Shown here: one piece after another, positions 30,302-39,348 of the stretch
Numbering within the stretch: position 1 is the first letter of the stretch
Layout: each line of letters starts with the position of its first letter
Source of the DNA: Metabacillus kandeliae
GTDB taxonomy: Bacteria; Bacillota; Bacilli; Bacillales; Bacillaceae
DNA: 64,000 nucleotides
Direction: 5' to 3'
Assembly: GCF_021166585.1 (NCBI RefSeq)
Contig: NZ_JAJOZE010000013.1
Span: 34,652-98,651 of the forward strand
Position numbers and translations under genes: made by a program
The notes under the pieces: model-generated
Told to the model about the DNA's origin: nothing
Databases searched by the model: none
What the model saw: the letters and a program-made list of their open reading frames with translations, nothing else

Positions 30302-30676
30302 TTAGTGCCTGGACTGATTCAATTCTGTCATGCATTCCTGCACAAGGGTTACCGCCTGGCTCATGGCAGCTCCTCCGCCGAAGGCAGCCGTTACGCCGAC
30401 TGTTTCAAGGATCTCTTTTTCAGAAGCACCTTGGTCAAGGCAGCCCTTCGTATGGTAAATAATGCAGTATTCATCCTGTGAAAAAATACTGATGCCAAGC
30501 GCAATAAGCTGCTTTTGCTTTTGGGACAGTTCTCCTTCTTTAAAGCAGGCTTCCGTAAAAGCATTATAGTGGTGTGCCAGATCAGGCATTTTTTCGGTAA
30601 AAGTTCCTAAGCCCATTTTATAGCCCAATAGAGCGGCTTCCGCCGTATTGCGGGGTTCCATTTGTTCCACAGCCAA
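30302..30676 (-). CDS. yurZ: Carboxymuconolactone decarboxylase/AhpD-like protein YurZ
   Basis: 124 residues of the CMD/AhpD-like fold. The usual CxxCxxxH core is reduced here to EYCIIYHTKGC, so only one of the two redox cysteines is in place and AhpD-type peroxidase support is doubtful. TTG at 30676 after GGAG is preferred; GTG at 30670 is possible. In B. subtilis yurZ also neighbours the suf operon. Confidence 0.85.
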   Translation of the reverse strand: MAVEQMEPRNTAEAALLGYKMGLGTFTEKMPDLAHHYNAFTEACFKEGELSQKQKQLIALGISIFSQDEYCIIYHTKGCLDQGASEKEILETVGVTAAFGGGAAMSQAVTLVQECMTELNQSRH

Positions 30677-30748
30677 TCATCTCCGTCTTCTGTAGATTTC
30701 ATGGTTAGTATGCAATATTGCAGAAGAGGCTATTCTCCATAAAGAAAA

Positions 30749-31042
30749 TCAAGTCAAAATTACAGCCTGACCACCTGGATCACCTGATAGGAGATTTTCA
30801 AGCTGCTGTATGGCAAGCTCAGCATCAGGACCGGAAACCTTGAGAGTTCCTTTGCAGCTCCCTTTTAAGCCCGCTGCCAAGATGCTCATGCCAAGCAGAC
30901 TTTTCGCATTAACCGTTGATTCATTTGTTTCAATTAAAATGTAGCTGTTTAACTCACTGATTTGACGGACAAAGGATAGAATTTTGGACAATTGCATACC
31001 TGAAGGGATTTCACAAGGAATCGTCATTTCCGGGGCTCTCAT
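30749..31042 (-). CDS. HPr/Crh-like protein lacking the phosphorylatable histidine
   Basis: 97 residues with the HPr fold pattern. The region around residues 40-52 (ESTVNAKSLLGMS) aligns with the Ser46 site of HPr and Crh, with Ser48 in the place of Ser46. The N-terminal active-site loop that reads HARP in HPr reads SGMQLSK here, so PTS phosphotransfer through His15 is not possible. It may be a Crh-type regulatory protein if HprK phosphorylates the serine. ATG start 31042 lies nine bases after AGGAGAGG. Confidence 0.75.
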   Translation of the reverse strand: MRAPEMTIPCEIPSGMQLSKILSFVRQISELNSYILIETNESTVNAKSLLGMSILAAGLKGSCKGTLKVSGPDAELAIQQLENLLSGDPGGQAVILT

Positions 31043-31150
31043 TTCAAAGATCCTCTCCTTTAAGGTTATTGGGTCCTTCTTGAAATGAGTATCCCATGCT
31101 TTCCGCCGCTTTTCTTCCTTCTTGTCAGGTTATTTCTCAAAGAAATTTGA

Positions 31151-31181
31151 AAAGCCGGCAGAAATCTGCCGGCAATTTTAT
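31151..31181 (-). terminator. Terminator of the DctA-type transporter
   Basis: Perfect stem GCCGGCAGA / TCTGCCGGC overlapping the stop codon, followed by T-rich sequence. Confidence 0.85.
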
Positions 31182-32446
31182 TTTGCAAGTGTAATGGATG
31201 AATCTTTCTTGCTTGGTACGGCAGCCGGCTTAAATTCTTTTTCCGACTTGGCAATAACAACCGTTGCCACACTGTTGCCAATTATATTTGTAATGGCTCT
31301 CGCCTCTGACATGAATCGGTCAATTCCGATGATCAGAGCAATTCCGGCCACAGGAACCATTGGAAAGGCGGATAGTGTAGCAGCGAGAGTAATAAAGCCT
31401 GACCCTGTTACCCCTGCTGCTCCTTTAGATGTCAGCATCAAGATTCCAAGCAGTGTAAGCTGCTGTCCAAGTGACAGATCCACCTGAAAGGCCTGTGCAA
31501 TAAAGATCGCTGCCATCGATAAATAGATGGATGTACCATCAAGATTAAACGAATAGCCTGTCGGCACAACCAGCCCTACAACAGATTTAGAGCAGCCGTA
31601 GTTTTCTAATTTTTTCATTAAGCTTGGCAGTGCTGATTCAGAAGAAGAGGTTCCAAGAACAAGAAGAAGTTCTTCCTTGATATAAGCAAGGAATTTAAAA
31701 ATATTAAAACCGGAAAATTTCGCTATTCCGCCAAGCACGACAATGATAAAGAGGAACATCGTCAAATATACCGAGCCCATTAGCTTTCCAAGAGAAACAA
31801 GTGAGCCAAGGCCAAATTCCCCTATCGTGTAAGCCATTGCCCCTGCTGCAGCAATTGGTGATACCTTCATCACAATTTTTACAATACCGAAAAAGATATC
31901 GGTTACCCGCTCAAAAAAATCTATAACAGGCTTTGCCCTTTCTCCAATACCAGCAGCTGAAACACCGAACAGCACGGCGAAAAACAGGATAGGAAGCAAA
32001 TCTCCGCTCGCCATAGCCCCAATTGCGTTCTCAGGCACAATATCTGTTAAAAACCCGACAACGCCGTGGCTCGCTTCATTTTTCGCCTCACTAGTATATT
32101 GACTCGTATCGCTTTCATTAATTCCAGAGGTAGAGATTCCTGCCCCAGGCTGAATTAAATTAACAACAATAATGCCAATAGCCAGCGCAAGTGTTGTCAC
32201 GATCTCAAAGTAAAGCAGCGCTTTTCCCCCAATGCGGCCCACTTTTTTTAAATTTCCCATTCCGCCTATTCCTGTGACGATGGTCATAAAAATGATCGGC
32301 GCGATCAGCATTTTAATCATTTTAATGAAAACATCAGCCAGCACTTTCAGCTGAATTCCGAATGCAGGAAACAAAAAGCCGATGCCAATCCCCAGCAGTA
32401 TCCCGATAATGACTTGTACGGTTAAGTTTTTAAAATTGATTCTCAA
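31178..32446 (-). CDS. Dicarboxylate:cation symporter, DctA type (DAACS family)
   Basis: 422 residues with the eight-helix, two-hairpin DAACS layout. The serine-rich hairpin [13 protein letters not shown] and the motif [14 protein letters not shown] closely resemble C4-dicarboxylate carriers (DctA/DctP), so succinate, fumarate or malate are likely substrates. It is one of three DAACS transporters in this window. A cre-like site lies about 22 bp upstream of the start. Confidence 0.88.
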   Translation of the reverse strand: MRINFKNLTVQVIIGILLGIGIGFLFPAFGIQLKVLADVFIKMIKMLIAPIIFMTIVTGIGGMGNLKKVGRIGGKALLYFEIVTTLALAIGIIVVNLIQPGAGISTSGINESDTSQYTSEAKNEASHGVVGFLTDIVPENAIGAMASGDLLPILFFAVLFGVSAAGIGERAKPVIDFFERVTDIFFGIVKIVMKVSPIAAAGAMAYTIGEFGLGSLVSLGKLMGSVYLTMFLFIIVVLGGIAKFSGFNIFKFLAYIKEELLLVLGTSSSESALPSLMKKLENYGCSKSVVGLVVPTGYSFNLDGTSIYLSMAAIFIAQAFQVDLSLGQQLTLLGILMLTSKGAAGVTGSGFITLAATLSAFPMVPVAGIALIIGIDRFMSEARAITNIIGNSVATVVIAKSEKEFKPAAVPSKKDSSITLAK

Positions 32447-32467
32447 ATCTCCACCCCTTTGTCTGGT

Positions 32468-32481
32468 TGTGACCGCTTACA
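32468..32481. promoter_or_regulatory. Candidate cre (CcpA) site upstream of the DctA-type gene
   Basis: TGTGACCGCTTACA matches the cre consensus TGWAANCGNTNWCA at all but one fixed position. It lies 22 bp ahead of the start codon, a place where CcpA could block transcription. Confidence 0.5.
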
Positions 32482-32571
32482 CACTATTCTATCAATACAG
32501 CCTCCAGGATGAAAATGCTGACAGCTGCTGCTTGCAGGACCATTTTCCTTCTTTATGACTGTTTATCGCTC

Positions 32572-32609
32572 AAAAAAAAGAGAAGCACCCTGAAGGCACT
32601 CCTCTTTTC
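32572..32609 (-). terminator. Terminator of metNPQ
   Basis: Stem AGAGGAGTGCC / GGGTGCTTCTCT with a short loop, followed by a long T run on the minus strand. Confidence 0.85.
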
Positions 32610-32678
32610 TACTATATTAATAACCCATTCATTGAAGAGCCATGAGAATCTTAGTTCCTAATCCTCAATTTTACAAAA

Positions 32679-33509
32679 TTAGCCGTTTACCGGTACAACA
32701 GCACCTTTGTATTTCTCTTTGATAAAGTCTTGAATTTCTTTGCTGTGCAGCACTTCTACAAGTGTTTTAATTTCTTTGCGGTTTTCATCGCCTTTGCGGA
32801 CAGCAATGATGTTCACATATGGTGAATCTGCTCCTTCAAGGGCAATGGCATCCTTCATCGGGTTTAACCCTGCTGAAATCGCATAGTTAGTGTTAATCAG
32901 GACAGCATCACCTTCGCCTGATTTATATGCCTGCGGCAAAAAGCTTGCTTCCACATCTGTTTTGAATTGAATGTTTTTCGGGTTTTCTGCAATGTCTTTT
33001 ACAGTTGCCGTTGTTTTGTCAATTCCAGGCTTAAGCTTGATCAGACCTTTGCTTTCCAGCAATGAAAGCATGCGGCCATGGTCAGCTACAGAGTTGCTCA
33101 TGATGATTTGGGCGTTATCCGGAAGCTCTTCAAGCTTTTTGTATTTCTTGGAGTACACACCGATTGGTTCGATATGAATTCCGCCGGCGTTCACAAAGTC
33201 ATAATTTTTGTTTTCTGCCATTTGAGACTTCAAGTATGGAATGTGCTGGAAATAGTTTGCATCAAGCTCTTTGCTTGCTAGTGACTTATTCGGCATTACA
33301 TAGTCCTTGAATTTGATAATTTTCAGCTTAACACCCTTTTTTTCAAGCAGCGGTTCTGCTTTTTCAAGAATCTCAGCATGAGGCGTGTTGGATGCCCCGA
33401 TCACAATTGTTCCTTCTTTTTCAGAACCTCCATTAGATCCGCCTGTACCGCAGGCAGCCAGCGCACTGATTGTAAGCAATGCAATAATAGCTAAAAATAT
33501 TCTTTTCAT
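32679..33509 (-). CDS. metQ: Methionine ABC transporter substrate-binding lipoprotein
   Basis: 276 residues; NlpA/MetQ family. The signal peptide ends in LAAC with Cys20 as the lipidated residue, followed by a Gly/Ser-rich linker. Binds methionine outside the membrane and delivers it to MetN-MetP. Third gene of the SAM-riboswitch-controlled metNPQ operon. Confidence 0.95.
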   Translation of the reverse strand: MKRIFLAIIALLTISALAACGTGGSNGGSEKEGTIVIGASNTPHAEILEKAEPLLEKKGVKLKIIKFKDYVMPNKSLASKELDANYFQHIPYLKSQMAENKNYDFVNAGGIHIEPIGVYSKKYKKLEELPDNAQIIMSNSVADHGRMLSLLESKGLIKLKPGIDKTTATVKDIAENPKNIQFKTDVEASFLPQAYKSGEGDAVLINTNYAISAGLNPMKDAIALEGADSPYVNIIAVRKGDENRKEIKTLVEVLHSKEIQDFIKEKYKGAVVPVNG

Positions 33510-33520
33510 TCTTTTTCCCC

Positions 33521-34189
33521 CTACCTTTTATCAATTTTTTTTGTTATAGAATCTCCAAGAATTTGGATGATGAACACAATAATTAAGATAACAACGGTTG
33601 CAATAAACGTTACTTGAACGCTGTCACGCTGAAAGCCATCCAAAAACGCATAATCCCCAAGACCTCCAGCTCCAACGAACCCTGCCATGGCTGTAAAGCC
33701 TACAGTAGCAATCGCTGTTACGGTGATTCCTGAAACCAATGCTGGCATCGATTCCGGAAGAAGCACTTTAAAAATAATGGAAGAAGTCGTTGCCCCCATT
33801 GACTTGGCTGCTTCAATAACACCTTTATCAATTTCCCGCAGGGCAATTTCAACCATTCTCGCATAAAACGGTGCTGCCCCGATAACTAATGCCGGCAATG
33901 CAGCATCTGCTCCCAGCACAGTTCCTACTATCACTTTTGTAAAAGGAAGCAGGAGAATAATCAAAATGATGAATGGAATAGACCGGAACACATTCACGAA
34001 CGCAGCAACAATCACATACAGCACTTTGTTTTCCCACAGGTTGCCTTTACTTGTAAGGAACAGCAGCAATCCCAGCAGGGTGCCGATTAAAAAGGTTAAG
34101 ATGACAGAAATGACGGTCATGTACAACGTGTCATAAGTTGCCCTCCATAGATCGCTCAGGACGACATCCGGAAAAAACTGATTAAACAT
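33521..34189 (-). CDS. metP: Methionine ABC transporter permease
   Basis: 222 residues with about five transmembrane helices and the EAA loop (EIALREIDKGVIEAAKSMGA) that contacts the ATPase. It overlaps the end of metN by 8 bp. Confidence 0.95.
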   Translation of the reverse strand: MFNQFFPDVVLSDLWRATYDTLYMTVISVILTFLIGTLLGLLLFLTSKGNLWENKVLYVIVAAFVNVFRSIPFIILIILLLPFTKVIVGTVLGADAALPALVIGAAPFYARMVEIALREIDKGVIEAAKSMGATTSSIIFKVLLPESMPALVSGITVTAIATVGFTAMAGFVGAGGLGDYAFLDGFQRDSVQVTFIATVVILIIVFIIQILGDSITKKIDKR

Positions 34190-35207
34190 TTGTCATCACC
34201 TCCGCATCAACCTCATGCTGTTTTAGGAAATTCAGCGCTTTTGCTAATTCCGCCTCTTCCCCTTCTAAATGAAGAAATAACGTTCCGTATGCACCGCTTT
34301 GAGTCTGCGTGATTTTCCCGTGAAGAATATTCACTTCTACCTGATGCTGCCGGATCAATTCTGTAATCACAGGCTGCCCTGTTGAATCCCCGACAAATGT
34401 CAGCTGAACCACCTTGCCAGTTTTGTATTGGCGTATGAGTTCACTGATGGTTTCTTTCGTGTCCTCCGGTTCTGTAATCTGCTGCACGAACCGCTTTGTA
34501 ATCGGCTGTTTAGGGTGCTGGAAGATGTTCAGTACTTTTCCCTCTTCTACAACCTTTCCGCTTTCCATTACGGCTACTCTGTGGCAGATTTTCCGGATGA
34601 CATGCATTTCATGTGTAATCAGGACAATCGTAAGTCCAAGTTTTTGATTAATGTCAGTCAAGAGATCGAGGATAGAATCCGTTGTCTGGGGATCAAGTGC
34701 AGAAGTCGCTTCATCACACAGAAGAACCTCTGGATTATTCGCCAGCGCTCTTGCGATTCCCACCCGCTGCTTTTGTCCGCCGCTCAGCTGGGAAGGATAA
34801 GCTTTTTCTCTTCCATTCAGCCCTGTAAGCTCAATCAGCTCTTTCACTCGCTGGTCCCTTTTCTTTTTCGGGATTCCTGCGATTTCAAGCGGAAAGGAAA
34901 TATTTTCGCTGACTGTCCGAGACCAAAGCAGATTAAAATGCTGAAAAATCATGCTGATTTTTTGGCGGGCTTTTCTTAAATCTGCTTCCTTTATGGTGTT
35001 CAGTTTCTTGCCAGCTACTTCTATCGTACCGCTGCTCGGCTTTTCCAAGCCGTTCAGCAAGCGAATAAGCGAGCTTTTCCCAGCACCGCTGTAGCCGATA
35101 ATGCCATAGATCTCTCCTTTTTCCACCTCAAGGCTTACATTGTCTACTGCTGTTACATTACCGGATTTAGCAGAGTATATCTTTGAAACTTCTGAAAGTT
35201 TAATCAA
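34182..35207 (-). CDS. metN: Methionine ABC transporter ATP-binding protein
   Basis: 341 residues. Walker A GYSGAGKSS near 38-46, signature LSGGQKQRV, Walker B VLLCDEATSALD, and a C-terminal NIL regulatory domain (about 265-341) that senses methionine in homologues. First gene after the SAM-I leader. Confidence 0.96.
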   Translation of the reverse strand: MIKLSEVSKIYSAKSGNVTAVDNVSLEVEKGEIYGIIGYSGAGKSSLIRLLNGLEKPSSGTIEVAGKKLNTIKEADLRKARQKISMIFQHFNLLWSRTVSENISFPLEIAGIPKKKRDQRVKELIELTGLNGREKAYPSQLSGGQKQRVGIARALANNPEVLLCDEATSALDPQTTDSILDLLTDINQKLGLTIVLITHEMHVIRKICHRVAVMESGKVVEEGKVLNIFQHPKQPITKRFVQQITEPEDTKETISELIRQYKTGKVVQLTFVGDSTGQPVITELIRQHQVEVNILHGKITQTQSGAYGTLFLHLEGEEAELAKALNFLKQHEVDAEVMTNV

Positions 35208-35244
35208 GTCATCACCTTCTTTTTCCTATAATTCAAATGAGAAC

Positions 35245-35413
35245 AAAAAAAGCCTTTCTGCATAAATGAGCAGAAAGGCTTGTTATCGGTAAGTTCGCCT
35301 TTCTCTCATCTTTCAAAACAGCTGAGCTGTTTTGTGTGAATTGGCACCATTTCAGTAAACTGACGGTTGCCGGGCTTCATCGGGCACTTCCCTCCACCTC
35401 TCTTGATAAGAGA
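35245..35413 (-). promoter_or_regulatory. SAM-I riboswitch (S-box leader) of metNPQ
   Basis: The minus strand shows the conserved S-box core: CTTATCAAGAGAGGTGGAGG, GATGAAGCCCGGCAACC and AAATGGTGCCAATTC in order. A terminator hairpin (AGCCTTTCTGC / GCAGAAAGGCT plus T run, 35245-35280) ends it. High SAM should terminate transcription before metN. Confidence 0.96.
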
Positions 35414-35458
35414 ACATCAAATATTCAATTAAATAACCATATCTTAGGTACGAAGGTG

Positions 35459-35487
35459 ATTATATCATGGGCAAATTGGCGGGTCAA
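35459..35487 (-). promoter_or_regulatory. Sigma-A promoter of metNPQ
   Basis: TTGACC (35482-35487) and TATAAT (35459-35464) with exactly 17 bp between. It lies just downstream of the metY stop codon, upstream of the riboswitch. Confidence 0.85.
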
Positions 35488-35506
35488 TCATAAGTTTGCT
35501 GATTTT

Positions 35507-36823
35507 TTAAATAGTTTTAAAAGACACAGCTGAAGTTTGGCCAGTTGCCGCTTCAATGGCCTGCTCCAAATCTTCAAGTAAATCATCGATATGTTCAATT
35601 CCAACCGAGAGGCGAATCAGATCTTCTGTGACCCCCGCTTTTATCAAGTTTTCCCCATCAAGCTGCTGGTGGGTAGTGCTTGCCGGGTGAATAATAAGGC
35701 TTTTCGCATCGCCTACATTAGCGACGTGCGACCATAATTTCACGCTGTTAATTAATTTGCTGCCTGCTTCCCTGCCGCCGGCTATGCCAAATACAGCAAC
35801 AGCGCCTGCCCCTTTTGGCAAGTATCTGTCAGCAAGCGGTTTAGAAGGATGGTTTTCAAGGCCTGGATACAGCACCCAGTCCACTGCTGGATGTTCCTCT
35901 AAATACTGAACGACCTTCGCGGTATTGGCGATGTGTTCTTTCATTCTCACATGAAGGGTTTCAAGCCCTAATGTAAATTGGAAGGCATTTTGCGGGCTGA
36001 TCGCGGGTCCAAGGTCGCGCAGCAGCTGGACTCTTGCCTTTGCTATGTAGGCCGCTTCTCCAAGCGCTTCCGCATAGACGAGATTATTGTAGCTTGGATC
36101 AGGCTCGGTAAATCCGGGGAATTTCAGCGAGTTCCAGTCAAACCTGCCTCCATCTACAATGATTCCCCCAAGAGCAGTGCCGTTTCCAAGCAGCCATTTC
36201 GTTGCAGAATGGACCACAATATCTGCTCCATGCTGAATCGGCTTGCAAAGATACGGAGTTCCGAATGTATTATCAACGATCAGCGGAATCCCCGACTCAT
36301 GGGCAACATCAGCTGCTGCCTGAATATCCAGCACTTGAAGACTGGGATTTCCAATTGTTTCTCCAAAAATGGCTTTTGTCCTTGGCGTGATTGCCTGCCG
36401 GAGATTTTCAGGATTTGCTGAATCTACAAAAATCGTTTTAATGCCGTACTTCGGAAGCGTGTTGGCAAAAAGATTATACGTTCCTCCATATAAGGAGGAA
36501 GAAGCCACAATTTCATCTCCAGCATGCGCCACGTTTAAAATAGCAAGTGTGATCGCAGACATGCCGCTCGCAGTGGCTAGAGCGCCAATGCCTCCTTCAA
36601 GTGCTGCGATTCGTTCTTCAAGTACAGTGACCGTCGGGTTATGAATCCTTGTGTAAATATAGCCCTGCTCCTGCAGAGCAAATAAACCTGCCGCATGCTC
36701 AGTGCTGTTAAACAAATACGCGTTTGTTTGGTAAATCGGCACAGCTCGCGCTCCTGTTACCGGATCCTTTGTCAGCCCTCCATGAATGCCAATCGTTTCC
36801 TGCCTGTAGGTTTGTTCAGCCAT
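35507..36823 (-). CDS. metY: O-acetylhomoserine sulfhydrylase/aminocarboxypropyltransferase
   Basis: 438-residue Cys/Met-metabolism PLP enzyme that makes homocysteine from O-acetylhomoserine and sulfide. PLP lysine Lys209 is in HSATKW. Length (about 430-440) separates it from the shorter MetI/MetC proteins. It has its own SAM-I riboswitch and promoter. No terminator is evident between its stop and the metNPQ promoter 20 bp on, so read-through into the second riboswitch is possible. Confidence 0.94.
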   Translation of the reverse strand: MAEQTYRQETIGIHGGLTKDPVTGARAVPIYQTNAYLFNSTEHAAGLFALQEQGYIYTRIHNPTVTVLEERIAALEGGIGALATASGMSAITLAILNVAHAGDEIVASSSLYGGTYNLFANTLPKYGIKTIFVDSANPENLRQAITPRTKAIFGETIGNPSLQVLDIQAAADVAHESGIPLIVDNTFGTPYLCKPIQHGADIVVHSATKWLLGNGTALGGIIVDGGRFDWNSLKFPGFTEPDPSYNNLVYAEALGEAAYIAKARVQLLRDLGPAISPQNAFQFTLGLETLHVRMKEHIANTAKVVQYLEEHPAVDWVLYPGLENHPSKPLADRYLPKGAGAVAVFGIAGGREAGSKLINSVKLWSHVANVGDAKSLIIHPASTTHQQLDGENLIKAGVTEDLIRLSVGIEHIDDLLEDLEQAIEAATGQTSAVSFKTI

Positions 36824-36851
36824 TTTCCCGCCTCCTGATTAATATAAATAG

Positions 36852-36998
36852 AAAAACCTCTTCAGAAGAAGAGGTTTAACACACGGCCGGCTCTTCTTAT
36901 CTTTCAGAGTCATGCACTCTGCTGGACTTAGCACCGTATCGCAGGACCGGTTGCCGGGCTTCATTGGGCCATTCCCTCCGCCACTCTTGATAAATAAT
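36852..36998 (-). promoter_or_regulatory. SAM-I riboswitch (S-box leader) of metY
   Basis: Conserved S-box elements on the minus strand: TTATCAAGAGTGGCGGAGGG, AATGAAGCCCGGCAACC, CGGTGCTAAGTCC and the closing GATAAGAAGAG. A terminator hairpin (AACCTCTTC / GAAGAGGTT plus Ts, 36852-36877) follows. Confidence 0.96.
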
Positions 36999-37010
36999 TG
37001 AATTTTCTTA

Positions 37011-37039
37011 ATTTTAAAATAAAATTCCTGTTTTTTCAA
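37011..37039 (-). promoter_or_regulatory. Sigma-A promoter of metY
   Basis: TTGAAA (37034-37039) and TAAAAT (37011-37016) with 17 bp between, directly ahead of the S-box leader. The rest of the gap to yusE (37040-37182) is A/T-rich with no ORF. Confidence 0.8.
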
Positions 37040-37182
37040 GTGCCTTTTTAAAGCGCCGCAAAAAAACTGCTGAACTCTTTTTTCTCAAATGAAAGAAGAT
37101 ACTTTAAAACCTGGAAATTCTGACACCATTTTTGCAAAGTCTATTATTTTCCGGGAAATAGAAAGAATACTGCAAAAGAGCG

Positions 37183-37220
37183 CAAAAAAAAATAAACGGT
37201 TCCCCGAAGGAACCGTTTAT
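37183..37220 (-). terminator. Terminator of yusF-yusE
   Basis: Stem AAACGGTTCC / GGAACCGTTT overlapping the yusE stop codon, then a long T run on the minus strand. Confidence 0.9.
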
Positions 37221-37516
37221 TTCAGCAATTGATACAAATATTCGACAGATTGAAAGGCATAAACCTTTTTCATCAGTTTGCCATCTTCAAAAAGGAGCAG
37301 ACAAGGAACGCTTTCTATTTCCCATTTTGCTGCATGCTCCGGAAGGTAATTTAAGTTGCTTGAATTGATTTGAACTTCTGGAAGGGCTTCTTCCACAATC
37401 GTCAGCATGCGCTTTGCCAGCTGGCATGTACCGCAGAAAGGCGTATACAAATAAAGCGAAAATCTGCCTTCTGATTGGACAGCCTGATCCAGTTCCTGCT
37501 TTGTTAATTCAACCAT
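37217..37516 (-). CDS. yusE: Thioredoxin-like protein YusE
   Basis: 99 residues with a thioredoxin fold and active-site CGTC at 28-31 (FCGTCQLAK). The cis-Pro loop ESVPCLLLF carries an extra cysteine. Probably a cytoplasmic thiol-disulfide reductant with unknown partner. It follows yusF by about 20 bp; its GAGGTG ribosome binding site is unusually far from the ATG. Confidence 0.9.
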   Translation of the reverse strand: MVELTKQELDQAVQSEGRFSLYLYTPFCGTCQLAKRMLTIVEEALPEVQINSSNLNYLPEHAAKWEIESVPCLLLFEDGKLMKKVYAFQSVEYLYQLLK

Positions 37517-37537
37517 TATATGAAAAGAGACACCTCT

Positions 37538-37885
37538 TTATAAAAATTTTGCCTGCACATCAATATTAGCGCCGAGGAGAATCGAGGCAATATGATGTTC
37601 AGGAGCTGAAGCCACTTCCCGGTACATTTTGTCAACATACAGATGGGAGGCTTCAGGGAATTCTCTTTTAAACTGCTTTCTAAGCTTTTCCCCTGCCTCG
37701 TCAGAATCCACAAGCACATAGACATCTTTGTTAAAATAGCTATCAATAAGTTCATCAAGCTTTGTCAGGCTGATTGTCCCATTGGTGCAGATGATTTCCA
37801 CACTTTCATTGAGCACATCCAACAGCTTTCGTTTATCTGACTTGCCTTCAACAATAATAACCTTTTCAAGCTCAGCTAATGACAT
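37538..37885 (-). CDS. yusF: Toprim-domain protein YusF
   Basis: 115 residues; the Toprim signature is complete, with EGKSD near 13-17 and DSDEAG near 59-64, which bind a metal ion. Small stand-alone Toprim proteins resemble RNase M5/primase-type nucleases; the substrate is unknown. Cotranscribed with yusE. Confidence 0.88.
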   Translation of the reverse strand: MSLAELEKVIIVEGKSDKRKLLDVLNESVEIICTNGTISLTKLDELIDSYFNKDVYVLVDSDEAGEKLRKQFKREFPEASHLYVDKMYREVASAPEHHIASILLGANIDVQAKFL

Positions 37886-37943
37886 ATGATCACCTGTTAA
37901 AAGAGTATTTCTTTACTATATTCAAGAAAGTGCGGCAGTTTCA

Positions 37944-37983
37944 TAAGAAAAGTGCATCCATGAAAAGCGCTGGAACTGGACAT
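37944..37983. repeat. Degenerate copy of the AAGCGC...CTGGAGCTGGACA dispersed repeat
   Basis: AAGAAAAGTGC followed by AAAGCGCTGGAACTGGACA resembles both ends of the element at 47506-47630, without its centre. Confidence 0.5.
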
Positions 37984-38041
37984 CATTGATCTCTTAGCAA
38001 TCGAGCGAGCTAAGGTGGAATTTTATCATTTCTTTTCTGAT

Positions 38042-38075
38042 AAAAAAGCAAAACAGCAGTGGATCAATCCACTGC
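38042..38075 (-). terminator. Terminator of yusG
   Basis: Stem GCAGTGGAT / ATCCACTGC nine bases beyond the yusG stop, followed by a T-rich but interrupted tail on the minus strand. Confidence 0.7.
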
Positions 38076-38083
38076 CGTCCGCA

Positions 38084-38329
38084 TCAGCACCAGCCGTTTT
38101 CATCGTCACAGTCAACATACTGCTGGGTTTGGCCAGTGGTTGTATCAGCCATTTGGTAAAAACGATTGCTTTCGTGCTCATAACCTTCTTTTAATTCAAC
38201 TTGACTGCCGTTCGGACCAGATGTCATCCGGCCGATTTGTTCATCATTTGCATACAGATGAAGCTGTCCTTCAAGGAATTTCCCTGTCACCCGGTCCGTA
38301 ATCTCCAGCCGTTTTTTTTCAAATGCCAA
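38084..38329 (-). CDS. yusG: YusG family protein (DUF2553)
   Basis: 81 residues from a TTG start at 38329, which follows AAGGAGG at nine bases; the longer frame from 38380 has no ribosome binding site. It resembles YusG of B. subtilis (MAFEKKRLEITDRV N-terminus), function unknown. Located next to gcvH as in B. subtilis. Confidence 0.85.
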   Translation of the reverse strand: MAFEKKRLEITDRVTGKFLEGQLHLYANDEQIGRMTSGPNGSQVELKEGYEHESNRFYQMADTTTGQTQQYVDCDDENGWC

Positions 38330-38384
38330 CTTGAACACCCTCCTTTTTTGCTTAGGATGTCCAAGTCGGCAATGTGTCATGTAA

Positions 38385-38768
38385 TTAAGCTTCTTTTGTC
38401 ATTTCTTCGTATTGTTCAGCTGTCATCAGGCTGTCGATTTCATTTGTGTCCTTCGGCTCGATCACGATCATCCACGCCTTCTCATATGGTGATTCGTTTA
38501 CGAATTCAGGGCTGTCATCAAGATCCCCATTTACTTCCACTACTTTACCGCTGATTGGAGCGTAGAGCTCAGAAACTGTTTTAACAGATTCTACACTGCC
38601 GAACGGCTCGTCTGCTTTAATTTCGTCTCCTACAGACGGAAGCTCAACAAATACGATATCTCCAAGCTCTGATTGAGCGAAATGTGTGATGCCCACACGC
38701 ACGTTATCGCCTTCAACCTTTACCCACTCATGTTCTTCAGAATAACGCAAATCTTTCGGTGTATTCAT
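38385..38768 (-). CDS. gcvH: Glycine cleavage system H protein
   Basis: 127 residues. The lipoyl-carrying Lys63 is in SVESVKT. GcvH shuttles the aminomethyl group between glycine cleavage enzymes, and in Bacillus it is also the relay for lipoate from LipM/LipL and LipA. ATG 38768 follows GGAGGG; the longer frame to 38792 is not supported. Confidence 0.97.
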   Translation of the reverse strand: MNTPKDLRYSEEHEWVKVEGDNVRVGITHFAQSELGDIVFVELPSVGDEIKADEPFGSVESVKTVSELYAPISGKVVEVNGDLDDSPEFVNESPYEKAWMIVIEPKDTNEIDSLMTAEQYEEMTKEA

Positions 38769-38827
38769 CTTTAATTCCCTCCACATATCCACTTTTTATT
38801 TATAGAAAAGGCTGAAAACCCTCTTCT

Positions 38828-39184
38828 TTAAGACCAGAATTCCTGGAACTGCTCTTCCTTAAAACCAATAGTCGCATTTTTGCCGTCTGATGTAATCGGC
38901 CGCTTGATCAGCATGCCGTCTGAGGCTAAAAGTTCAAGCATTTCTTCTTCATTCATTTCCGGCAGCTTGTCCTTCAAAGATAGCTCCCGGTATTTCATGC
39001 CGCTTGTATTAAACAGTTTCTTCAGCTCAAGCCCGCTTTCCTCCTGCAGCCTCTTTAAATCCTCTTTCGAAGGCGGGTTTTCGGCAATATGTACTTCCTG
39101 AAGCGTTTGGCCATGCTCCTCAAGCCATTTTTTAGCTTTTCGGCAAGTTCCGCATTTCGGATACCAGTAAAATGTTAAGCTCAT
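38828..39184 (-). CDS. yusI: ArsC/Spx-family protein YusI
   Basis: 118 residues with thioredoxin-like ArsC/Spx fold. The N-terminal CxxC (Cys11, Cys14 in KCGTC) is like Spx and MgsR, but the protein resembles YusI/YffB-type reductases more. RNA-polymerase binding has not been shown for YusI. ATG 39184 follows GGTGG. Confidence 0.88.
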   Translation of the reverse strand: MSLTFYWYPKCGTCRKAKKWLEEHGQTLQEVHIAENPPSKEDLKRLQEESGLELKKLFNTSGMKYRELSLKDKLPEMNEEEMLELLASDGMLIKRPITSDGKNATIGFKEEQFQEFWS

Positions 39185-39348
39185 GTTAAACACCACCTGC
39201 TTTTTCACTCTCATCAACATATTATCATAATCAGCCCGTCAAGCATAACAGGAAGTGCCAAAACTCTGTCATTGTTATTTTAGCCAAATACCGCTTAAAA
39301 TAAAGAAGGCTCTCCCGCTTTACCTGAGAGAGCCCTTCTTCTTGTCAT

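Noticed and set aside
36839..37039. 66-codon minus-strand ORF upstream of metY
   Set aside because: It coincides with the SAM-I riboswitch and its terminator and has no ribosome binding site.
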